A stretch of 26,669 bases of DNA. Origin: a virus. The translations under genes were made by a program, and so were the position numbers. The notes beneath the pieces were generated by a model. It did not search any database, had not been told where the DNA came from, and worked only from the letters and a program-made list of their open reading frames with translations. This document shows positions 7,047 to 14,900 of this stretch, one piece after another; the stretch's first letter is position 1, and each line of letters starts with the position of its first letter. The stretch is taken from IMG/VR virus record IMGVR_UViG_3300008259_000319, positions 1-26,669 of that record. One strand, written 5' to 3'.

Positions 7047-8063
7047 TTACTTTTTTGTTCTGTTTCTAAAATTTGTTTTTTCTTTTCTTGATAGTTTTAA
7101 AAATGGTTTTAAAAAATTCACCCAGGCATCGTCACCCTTTGGGAGAAATTTGAAGAATCCGTCGTCCATCATCATTCTTATTAGATTTCTATGTCCTCTT
7201 CCGTCTGGATCCAAAGACTCTGAATAATATAATCTAACAAATTCTTTTCCTTCTTGAGAAATGAGTGGATTAGCTAGGTCCACCAATTTTTCATTAATTG
7301 TGAAAAACTCCTCTCCAAATATTCCCTCTTTGGTTTTCCCGCTTAGGAGATTTTGTAAGGCAACATTTCCTTTTTGTTCCGAAAGTAAACTTTCTGCCTT
7401 TGTTAAAATATCGGTATATTTTAATTCAGTATCAAGTATTTCAGGAAATAATTTAAGAAATGTTTTTTCACCCAAATAAAAAATACCATCAATATTATCT
7501 GAACTATCACCAGTTAATATTTTGTAAGTTTTGATATTATAATGTGGTATTTCTGACATATCCATTTTAATACCATCACCATTTTTATAATATCGTTTTT
7601 GTTGGGGTGAATATATAGTTACCCTTTCAGAAATTAACTGTGTTAAATCCCTATCGGATGAAAATATTGTCTTGTCTTCATCTTCAGAAATTTGACAATA
7701 ATAAGCAATTAAATCGTCAGCCTCCGATTGTTCTACCTCTAATTGTCTAACAAACATTTCTTCTAGGTATTGTTTTACTCTGTTTTTTTGAGTAATAAAA
7801 GATTGTTCTTTAAAATCTTCTTCGTTTTTTTGTTTTCTATTGAGTTTGTATTTGGGATAGATAATTCTTCTTTGTGAAGAACCAGTTTCACTATCCCAAA
7901 AGACAACCACTTTGTTATAATTGTTTTCCTCTAAAAATCGTCTTAAAGTGTTTAAAAAGTACCAAGTACCACCAACGTGTTCTCCTTTATTAAAAAAGTC
8001 TCTAACACCGTGAAAACCAATTTTTAATAGATTATTTCCATCAACTAATAAAGTTTTAGTCAT
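7047..8063 (-). CDS. rnh: RNase H / 5'-3' exonuclease, T4 Rnh type
   Basis: This 338-aa nuclease removes RNA primers and 5' flaps during lagging-strand synthesis. The PIN/FEN-type metal-binding acidic residues are in place: D8 (L-V-D-G-N-N), D57 (F-W-D-S-E), E114/D116/D117 (S-E-A-D-D), D137/D139 (S-S-D-R-D-L) and D186/D189 (T-G-D-S-S-D-N-I). The last opens a helix-hairpin-helix region (G-I-F-Y-L-G-E-K-T). T4 RNase H is 305 aa. The start overlaps the methyltransferase stop by 8 nt, which suggests translational coupling. The Lys/Arg-rich C-terminus may contact DNA or gp32-like protein. Family assignment is firm. Confidence 0.92.
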   Translation of the reverse strand: MTKTLLVDGNNLLKIGFHGVRDFFNKGEHVGGTWYFLNTLRRFLEENNYNKVVVFWDSETGSSQRRIIYPKYKLNRKQKNEEDFKEQSFITQKNRVKQYLEEMFVRQLEVEQSEADDLIAYYCQISEDEDKTIFSSDRDLTQLISERVTIYSPQQKRYYKNGDGIKMDMSEIPHYNIKTYKILTGDSSDNIDGIFYLGEKTFLKLFPEILDTELKYTDILTKAESLLSEQKGNVALQNLLSGKTKEGIFGEEFFTINEKLVDLANPLISQEGKEFVRLYYSESLDPDGRGHRNLIRMMMDDGFFKFLPKGDDAWVNFLKPFLKLSRKEKTNFRNRTKK

Positions 8064-9078
8064 TAGAAGTTTCGTTTATTGGGTTTGACAATACTGGTTC
8101 TTTTTCCTGGATATAATCAGAGAAGAATTCCATAAATATCGCTTCCATTACTGGTACACAAATTGAGTTTCCGGCTAGAGATACGTGACCTTTTGTTGAT
8201 AATGATGTTGTTAATAATAAATCAATATCCTCATCACGAACACCCATAAATCTGTATCCTTCTCTTGCGGTAATTGTTCTTACTCTACCGTCTCTCGTCA
8301 TAATTTGTGGAGATCCACTAGTTGTTAGACAAGGTGAACAACCCTCAATAGAATAAATCCTTCTTGCTTGGTCGTAACTAATATCGTCTCTTCTAGCAAT
8401 TAATCTACAAATTGTATGATGTTTTGGTTGATGTAAGGTATATGGACAATCAATAAACAATGATTGATTTTCGGTGTCTTCAATAAATGTGTCCATAGGT
8501 ATTCTAGTTTTTTTGTAACTATCAACATTCATCATTTTTTGTTTCACATCATCTTTGTCACCATTTAAAACAGAAATCATAAAAACTCTTTCTCTATTTT
8601 GTGGACAACCAAAGTCAGCACCATTTAAAATTCTCCAGTACGAAGTATATCCTAATCCACGAAGAAAATAAATGTGTTTTTTGAAATTTTCATAGTGGTT
8701 TTTGGATACTAGATTTTTAACGTTTTCCATCAATAAATATTGTGGTCTATTAACCGACAAAAGTCTTTCAACGTCAAATAATAATCCACTTCTTGTACCT
8801 TCTTTAATTCCTCTTTGTATTCCAGATATTGAAATATCTTGACAAGGAAATGAATACGTTAGTAAGTCACAATTTGGAAAGTTATTTTCATCAACTTTTG
8901 TAATATCACCTAAATTTCCATAAGTTGTTGTATGTAAAACATCATAACATTCGTTTGCCTGTTTGAAGTTGTCGCAGTTTGCAACATTTTCATAATTAAC
9001 CCCAATGTATTTAAGTGCCAACTCTTGTGTTCCGTAACCGGAAAATAACGATACTACTTTTAATTTATTCTTGTTCAT
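8056..9078 (-). CDS. DNA cytosine-C5 methyltransferase
   Basis: This 340-aa enzyme transfers a methyl group from S-adenosylmethionine to C5 of cytosine in a specific sequence. Conserved motifs occur in order: motif I S-L-F-S-G-Y-G-T (10-17), motif IV S-F-P-C79-Q-D with the catalytic cysteine, motif VI M-E118-N-V, motif VIII Q-N-R-E-R-V-F (160-166), and motif X-like G-N-S-I near the C-terminus. The target recognition region lies around 190-270. No restriction endonuclease is visible next to it, so it probably shields phage DNA from host restriction or acts in regulation. It overlaps the uvsX end by 14 nt and the RNase H start by 8 nt, so it is built into the replication operon rather than carried as a separate cassette. 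Confidence 0.95.
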   Translation of the reverse strand: MNKNKLKVVSLFSGYGTQELALKYIGVNYENVANCDNFKQANECYDVLHTTTYGNLGDITKVDENNFPNCDLLTYSFPCQDISISGIQRGIKEGTRSGLLFDVERLLSVNRPQYLLMENVKNLVSKNHYENFKKHIYFLRGLGYTSYWRILNGADFGCPQNRERVFMISVLNGDKDDVKQKMMNVDSYKKTRIPMDTFIEDTENQSLFIDCPYTLHQPKHHTICRLIARRDDISYDQARRIYSIEGCSPCLTTSGSPQIMTRDGRVRTITAREGYRFMGVRDEDIDLLLTTSLSTKGHVSLAGNSICVPVMEAIFMEFFSDYIQEKEPVLSNPINETSND

Positions 9079-10075
9079 AAACCTTTTCTTCTTTTAAATC
9101 AAATTCACCATCTACACCAATAATATTTTTCCAATATTCGGCATAATCTTTTTTGTAGTCTTCAATAGACTTCTTTTCTTCCGTAGCATCTTTTCCAGGT
9201 AAAAACCCGTGAGGTGTTACGATAATTTTACCATCTTCAAACCCAAGTCCATTAATGTGGTTTTTCATAACCGATACTTTTGTTCTTGATGCAAATTTAA
9301 CTGTTCTTTTGTCTTTTGTCGCTGTAATTTTTGTTGTTCCAGCGCCTTTTTGGTTTCCATATAGAAATACTAAAGATGAATTTAACCAAATTGCTTCACC
9401 ACCTTTTGCTTTAATTTTTGGTTGACCAAATGGATTATCTGGTAATTCAACCCAAGGTTGGTTTACAATGATTAATGTGTTTTCAAATTTAGAATCTGCT
9501 TTACGTGACCCAGAAATTCTTTGGTTAATTCCCATTCCAATCTTATCGGCTAAAACGCTTGCATTGTGTTGTTTACCACCTTTACCTTCATAAGTCATTT
9601 TACAAGGAACTGAACCTACTGAATCCCACATAATACATAATGAATAATCTAACTCACCTTTTTCTTGTGCATCCAACAAATCATTAATATAATCTGTAAT
9701 TTGTTCAATATAACTAAAATTGTTATTAAATAAAAAGAAACCGTCCCAAGTTAATTCTCCTGTTTCTTCATCAACAACTTCTTCACATTCAAACCCCATA
9801 AGTTTTGAGTGTTCAAAAGACCATTTTTGTTCTGTAATAATAAAAACTGGAAGTATTTCTTTTTTTTGTGCGTCAACGGCTGTTTTTACTAGAGCGGTTG
9901 TTTTCCCGGTGTCTGAATGTCCAAGAAACATATTGATGTGTCCCATAGCAGGACCTGGAAGTCCTACAGCGTCTAAAAATGCCGGTCCTAAATCAAAGTA
10001 TCTTTGTGGTTTGTATTTTGCGTCCGACGAGAATTTTTTCTTTATCGTACTAAAGTCTGTTTTTTTGATTGCCAT
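9065..10075 (-). CDS. uvsX: UvsX/RecA-like recombinase
   Basis: This 336-aa ATPase coats single-stranded DNA and carries out strand exchange for recombination-dependent replication and repair. It has Walker A G-H-S-D-T-G-K-T-T (52-60), a catalytic E82 in I-I-T-E-Q-K-W, Walker B C-I-M-W-D151-S-V-G, and the motif N205-Q-P-W-V-E followed by loop L2 with K-A-K-G-G-E-A-I-W. The length and the C-terminal acidic segment fit UvsX (T4: 391 aa). It lies downstream of the gp32-like gene after a hairpin terminator, and its end overlaps the methyltransferase start. The upstream region is A/T-rich and lacks a Shine-Dalgarno match. Confidence 0.93.
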   Translation of the reverse strand: MAIKKTDFSTIKKKFSSDAKYKPQRYFDLGPAFLDAVGLPGPAMGHINMFLGHSDTGKTTALVKTAVDAQKKEILPVFIITEQKWSFEHSKLMGFECEEVVDEETGELTWDGFFLFNNNFSYIEQITDYINDLLDAQEKGELDYSLCIMWDSVGSVPCKMTYEGKGGKQHNASVLADKIGMGINQRISGSRKADSKFENTLIIVNQPWVELPDNPFGQPKIKAKGGEAIWLNSSLVFLYGNQKGAGTTKITATKDKRTVKFASRTKVSVMKNHINGLGFEDGKIIVTPHGFLPGKDATEEKKSIEDYKKDYAEYWKNIIGVDGEFDLKEEKVYEQE

Positions 10076-10097
10076 AATGTTTTTTTAAAAAGATAAG

Positions 10098-10134
10098 AAA
10101 ATATGGGTACATTGTCCACTAATATACCCATATT
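10098..10134 (-). terminator. Hairpin terminator between gp32 and uvsX
   Basis: A perfect 10-bp inverted repeat (AATATGGGTA / TACCCATATT) with a 15-nt loop starts 13 nt after the gp32 stop. On the minus strand the stem ends in TTTT then CTTAT. It could partly separate a highly expressed gp32 mRNA from the downstream recombination genes. Confidence 0.65.
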
Positions 10135-10146
10135 ATTTGTTAAAAA

Positions 10147-10932
10147 TTAGAATGGTAACTCTTCGTCAATATCATCGTCTTCTTGTGGATCAACGACTTT
10201 TGTTTCTTCTTTGGTTTTTTTACCTCCCATAGAGATTTCAGCTTCGGTAGAATTACTGTAGATGTATTTTCCAGTATCAGAATCCCATCTTGGTGTTTCA
10301 CCACGAGCAATAGATTCAAGGTATTCTACTGGTTTTTTAGAATAAACATCTTCCCAAGTAAGTTCGTCTCCAATCCAAGATGCCATTGTATCTTCGTCTT
10401 CGTGTACTGGCGATGGGTCGTCATACATAACAGTTTGGATTACTGTGTAGAACGCACCTTTTGGTGTTTTTGCTTTTGTTAGTTCAAGAATTAAATCTCG
10501 TCCTTTGTCCGCATCAGCAACATCACCTTTTGCTTTGTAGATTGGGATAATCTTATCAAAAATTCCTTCTTGTTTGTAGTTGTGTTTAAATCGCCAGAAT
10601 TTAGGACCATCTTGTTCGTTGTCACGATCAATTACTTTAACAATATAAAACTTACGAGGTTTGTATTGTTTTGCTAAATCTTTGTCAGAATCTTTTCCAG
10701 TATTCATCAACTCTTCATAAACCTCACTTAATGGTGAACGCTCATTGTCATTTTTTCCTGGATCATAAAATTTCTGCCATTTACCGTCCACAAGGATTTC
10801 GTGAAACCACACTTCTTTAAACGGTGTTGACCCGTCTGGTGTTGGTAAAATACGGATTCTTTTTTGTGCTTGCTTTTCGTTGTCTTTAAGTATTGCAGCA
10901 AAATACTTTTTCATTCTTTCTTCTTGAGACAT
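10147..10932 (-). CDS. 32: gp32-like single-stranded DNA-binding protein
   Basis: This 261-aa protein binds single-stranded DNA at the fork and recruits replication and recombination partners. The OB-fold core is recognisable from K-R-I-R-I-L-P-T-P near 24-32, the W-F-H-E-I-L-V-D-G-K-W-Q-K-F strands, Y-K-P-R-K-F-Y-I-V-K-V-I-D, and P-K-F-W-R-F-K. There is no cysteine in the whole protein, so the zinc knuckle of T4 gp32 is absent. Where T4 has C-P-V-C, this protein reads S-P-L-S. The C-terminal tail is strongly acidic and ends D-D-D-I-D-E-E-L-P-F, like bacterial SSB tails. The start lies inside the end of the preceding ORF (22-nt overlap), and a hairpin sits just before the ATG. Confidence 0.9.
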   Translation of the reverse strand: MSQEERMKKYFAAILKDNEKQAQKRIRILPTPDGSTPFKEVWFHEILVDGKWQKFYDPGKNDNERSPLSEVYEELMNTGKDSDKDLAKQYKPRKFYIVKVIDRDNEQDGPKFWRFKHNYKQEGIFDKIIPIYKAKGDVADADKGRDLILELTKAKTPKGAFYTVIQTVMYDDPSPVHEDEDTMASWIGDELTWEDVYSKKPVEYLESIARGETPRWDSDTGKYIYSNSTEAEISMGGKKTKEETKVVDPQEDDDIDEELPF

Positions 10933-11678
10933 TTTTGAAGTGGAAGAAGAACCACTTTGTTTTGAGAATTGTTTTCGTCTTCACCAAATTGGTTAAAACT
11001 ATCTTTAACCTCTGTTGTTGACAAACTTTCAACCTCGTCTGGTGTTAAAACATATTCGTGTTTTCCACTTTTTTCAAAGTCTTCTTTTTTGTCTTCAAAA
11101 AAATCAGAAAGTTTTTGATTAAAAGGTCCAGAATCTAAAGACCTTAATTCTAGTTTTTCAACTGGTGTTTTTGGTCTTAATTTATCAAATTTTGTTTCAA
11201 GGTCATTAAGTTTGTTTACAAGATTATCCATTTCACCAAGTTTTGTTTCCAACGTTTGTAATTGGTTAAACAAATTACTAAAATATTCTTCTTGTTTGTC
11301 AGACATTGTTTTTTGTGAATCAACAAGATCTGTAATATCTAATTCTTCAACACCACTTTCTTCATCAGCAGGTTCTTCATCACCACCAACTTCTTCAACA
11401 TCTGGGTCATTAGCAATATCAACTGTTGTTCCAGTTGTTGCTCCAGTCGCACCTAAATCTCCTGTCGGTGGCGGTGGGGGTGTACCCAAATCTCCACCTG
11501 GAGGAGGTGGGGTTCCTGGGGCTGGACTTGCAGCTCCTGGTAGGGGTTCTTCGGCTCCTAAATCCAATCCTTCAATCCCCGAATCTTCTGGTATTGCTTG
11601 TTCTTTAATATAGTTATTTATATTATTGAATCTTCTAATTTCCTCTAGGATTTTTTTATCTACATTCATATTAACCAT
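10911..11678 (-). CDS. Proline-rich, acidic coiled-coil protein of unknown function
   Basis: I do not recognise this 255-aa protein. After a basic/helical start (about residues 1-30) it has a low-complexity Pro/Gly stretch (about 45-85, including P-P-P-P-G-G and P-P-P-P-P-T). An acidic Glu/Asp/Val segment follows, then a coiled coil around 120-170 (L-F-N-Q-L-Q-T-L-E-T-K-L-G-E-M-D). The C-terminus is charged. There is no signal peptide. Its end overlaps the gp32 start by 22 nt and its start overlaps the 75-aa gene by 8 nt, so the three are co-transcribed and probably coupled. It could be a structural or scaffold-type protein, or a gp32 partner; nothing in the sequence decides. Confidence 0.8.
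   Translation of the reverse strand: MVNMNVDKKILEEIRRFNNINNYIKEQAIPEDSGIEGLDLGAEEPLPGAASPAPGTPPPPGGDLGTPPPPPTGDLGATGATTGTTVDIANDPDVEEVGGDEEPADEESGVEELDITDLVDSQKTMSDKQEEYFSNLFNQLQTLETKLGEMDNLVNKLNDLETKFDKLRPKTPVEKLELRSLDSGPFNQKLSDFFEDKKEDFEKSGKHEYVLTPDEVESLSTTEVKDSFNQFGEDENNSQNKVVLLPLQKCLKKKE
10918..10957 (-). promoter_or_regulatory. Candidate pseudoknot over the gp32 start codon
   Basis: In the minus-strand RNA, AAGUGG (10957-10952) pairs with CCACUU (10943-10938). The 8-nt loop UUCUUCUU is perfectly complementary to AAGAAGAA at 10925-10918, just after the AUG at 10932-10930. The start codon would lie in the connecting loop. T4 gene 32 is known to be autoregulated through a leader pseudoknot, so this may be an analogous control site. 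The elements also lie within coding sequence, so chance is possible. Confidence 0.4.
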
Positions 11679-11898
11679 TTAATAAAGTTTTTATACCAGA
11701 TTTGGTCTCAACGTGAATTTTTTTAAATTGTTTCATAGTGTTGTCTACTCTTTCAATAAGACCATCTTTCATTCTAACGGTATAACAATCTCCAGTATCT
11801 AAATCACATACTTGTTTTGTTCCGTCACCCATATCTTTTTCTGACATTCTTGTATTCTTACCAAGATAATTGTCCAATATTAGTTTAGTACTACTCAT
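11671..11898 (-). CDS. Unknown 75-aa protein
   Basis: This small soluble-looking protein is not recognised. It has a short compact core with V-C-D-L-D-T-G-D-C-Y-T-V-R-M-K-D-G at about 30-46, where two cysteines seven residues apart flank an Asp/Gly turn, and a basic C-terminal part. It is preceded by a T4-late-promoter-like TATAAATA 8 nt before the ATG. It overlaps the next gene by 8 nt, which supports real coding. It is the first gene after the giant hub gene and may head the gp32 operon. Confidence 0.72.
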   Translation of the reverse strand: MSSTKLILDNYLGKNTRMSEKDMGDGTKQVCDLDTGDCYTVRMKDGLIERVDNTMKQFKKIHVETKSGIKTLLNG

Positions 11899-11906
11899 AT
11901 TCTTTT

Positions 11907-11914
11907 TATTTATA
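11907..11914 (-). promoter_or_regulatory. T4-late-promoter-like TATAAATA
   Basis: An exact TATAAATA on the minus strand lies 8 nt before ATG 11898. This octamer is the T4 late-promoter consensus. In AT-rich DNA chance matches occur, but a second exact match sits at nearly the same distance before the 1660-aa gene. Confidence 0.4.
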
Positions 11915-11935
11915 AATATCTGTTTAATTTAAATG

Positions 11936-14900
11936 TTATAAAGATTTAAATAAATTTATTGATTCTTTAATTTTTGTTTTAATTTTACTGATGTCATTAG
12001 GTTGCATTTCATCATATACTTTTGGTGATTTGTTGGTTGGGAAATCTAAAATGTATGATTTTGTTATAGCGTCAATAATATTATTGTCTAAATCAACACC
12101 AGTTAAAGTATTATCAATTAAAGACTCAATACCACCAACTTTACCAGAGTATTTATTAACCATAAAATCTAAAAATTTTTCTAAAGATGAAAATGTTGCC
12201 ATAGGTACTTTTAAATTTTTTCCTTGGTCAACACAAAAATAATTTAAATCAAAGTAAGTTGCTGCACCACCCCAATCAACATTTAATGGTATTGCAGAAT
12301 AATTAAAATTAAGTGTTTTAAATTGTCCAGAGCTGTCGCTTCCAATATAAATTGTTGAAAATAAAAAAGTACTTAATATGATTTTCTGATTTTCTGGTAA
12401 TGATAATTCTTTAATTTTTTTAATTAAAAGATTATACATTGTTTTATAATTACTAGTAGTTGTTGTTGGTGTAACGTTTGTATAGTTTTGATATGATCTT
12501 ATTAGGTTTGTTGAGCAAGTTAGTGTTGTTACATCACCAATACCTTCGGTCGCATAGCTTACAGAACTATTTTGTTCTTTTAATATGTTGTCTGGTGTTT
12601 CACTTAATCTACTGTCTTCTTCTTGTATTTTTTGTTTTAAAGATGTTAATATTTTACTATTCAATGATTGTAAATACTTATCAAGTGTTGGGATACTATA
12701 AAAAGGTTGTCTTTGACCTTCAAAAGACGTTTCAAAACCAGAATCATTAATTCTATGTGTTACTTTTAAAATCATATATGGCCCACTAAATAATGGTACA
12801 TATCTCAAGTTAAAATACATCATTGGTTGTATCATAGCATTACCTAACATATCAACACTACATTTGTAACTTCTATTTCTATATAAATTATACAATGAAA
12901 CACTTTGAGTTCCACCCCCTCTGTTTCTATTTAAATTTGCCATTTGATTTAACACCTCTAAAGATTCGGCTGTGGGGTCTCCTGGTTCTTGTGACACATC
13001 AAATTTAGTAAATATTTGTTGATTTTGTGGTCCCATATCTATATTAAACCCAACAACTTTATTTGACCTATCCCAATCTTGTTTACCGTCTTGGTCTTCC
13101 ACTAAAGGACAATCGCTTGATCTTCTCAAATCAAAAGCATCATCTCTAAATCTATAATCTATATTTTCATTTAATGCCAAATGTTCACTTGGTTTGTTTG
13201 CAAACAAACACAAAAACTTTGAGCTTGTTTCTCTATAATCTAAACTTGTAAACGTACCAAATAATGAATTTGCAAATTCTAACGACCCTTCTGGTGAAGG
13301 AGACGCGTTTTTACTTACGTCTTGTACATTATAAAAGTTTGCATATGCCGGTAAGGTAAAAAATGTAAAATTATTATTTGTTAATATTGTTGATATAATA
13401 TCTAACATTTTGTTTTTATAAGAACCATAATCAATTGTGTCTTTAACTTTAAACACGTCAGCATAAATTTTTTGACCAACGTCTCTACTTGCTCTATCAT
13501 AAAGTAAAACGTCTTCAAAAAGGGTTTTAGTTTTATAGTCGCCACCAGCTATCCAAGTGTCGTTTAAACCTTTAAACATATCATATAACTCATATCTAGT
13601 TTGTTCACCATTTAAGTCAGCTTTAACTTTTTTTGCTTCTTTTTTTATTGTAACTTTTGGTATGTTTTTTCTTAATGTTGTTAGTTCCAGATTCAACACG
13701 GTATCAATATAATTTTCACCTTTAGTTAGGTATACAGACATTAAATTTAAAAACTTTTCTCTATTAAGAGATACGTCTAACAATTTTTGTGTTGCATAAA
13801 TTTTTATTATTGGGGCAAATCTTATAACATTGTTTTCTTCAAACTCAACATTCATATCAATAAAAAAGTCAGTAATGTAAGAACCTAAATTTGAGTACTG
13901 TAATGACGTAATATCTGAAAACCCAACATATGTTTCTAGCGCTTTCCAAGTTTGTGGGTATAACGCTTTTGAGTTTGCAAGAGTTATTGTCCCCGATGGT
14001 GTTGGTAAAGCGTTTGGTGAATTTGTCTTATAGTAATTATATGTCAATGGATCTTGAATAAACTCATTTGAGAATGTATAAAATAGTCTTCTATCAAATG
14101 AAGATGGGTTTCCGTATTTAATTATTGTCTCATATTTCATAAACAACCCTAAATAATTATTAAATTGTGAAATTTGCTTATTAGTGATTTCACTAATTAT
14201 AACACTTGGGACATCCCCAATTGGTTTTTCCACTTTCATAATTGTTCTCATAAGTCCTTGGAAATTTTTATACTTATTTTTTGTTTCCAATTCTTCTTGG
14301 TTTTTTGATTCTAGGTCATATACCGATTTTGAGAAGTTCAAAAATTCTTTTTCTAGTATGTCAAGGGCTTTTTTGTCAAAAGCACTAAACATATCATCTA
14401 TTTTTGAGTAACTTGCATCCGAACCATTTATTGAGAAATTTTGTTGGATTGAGAGATTATTAAATATTTCTTTAAGATATGAGTCTGGTTTCGGGATTTC
14501 TACTTTATCGTTATCAAAGTACCCATAGTTTGGGGCTTTCCAAAAGTTCCTCACCGAACCATTATATAGTGCAGAATTATTTTTAACCTCTTTTGTCATT
14601 GTTCCACCTAAATTAAAACATTCGTCATTCACTTGATTTAACGAACTACCAAATGATGGCATAGGATATACTTGTCCGTCAGGGGTTGTTGAAAAGCAAG
14701 ACCAGGGTTTCAAAATTAATGACCTATTTGGTTGTAAAGGATTAAAACCGTTAAATTTAGATATCACACTACTTAAAGAATAGTTTAGATATAAAGACCC
14801 GTCATCTATTGATAATTGTATGTCTTGACTTGAGTAATCAACATTTTCAACATTTGATATTGTAAAATTTGTTGGTCCAACATTTGTTGTGTATGTTTCT

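Noticed and set aside
11212-11613. Plus-strand Pro/Gly/Ser-rich ORF
   Set aside because: It is a shadow of the proline-rich minus-strand gene, whose overlaps with both neighbours support the minus frame.
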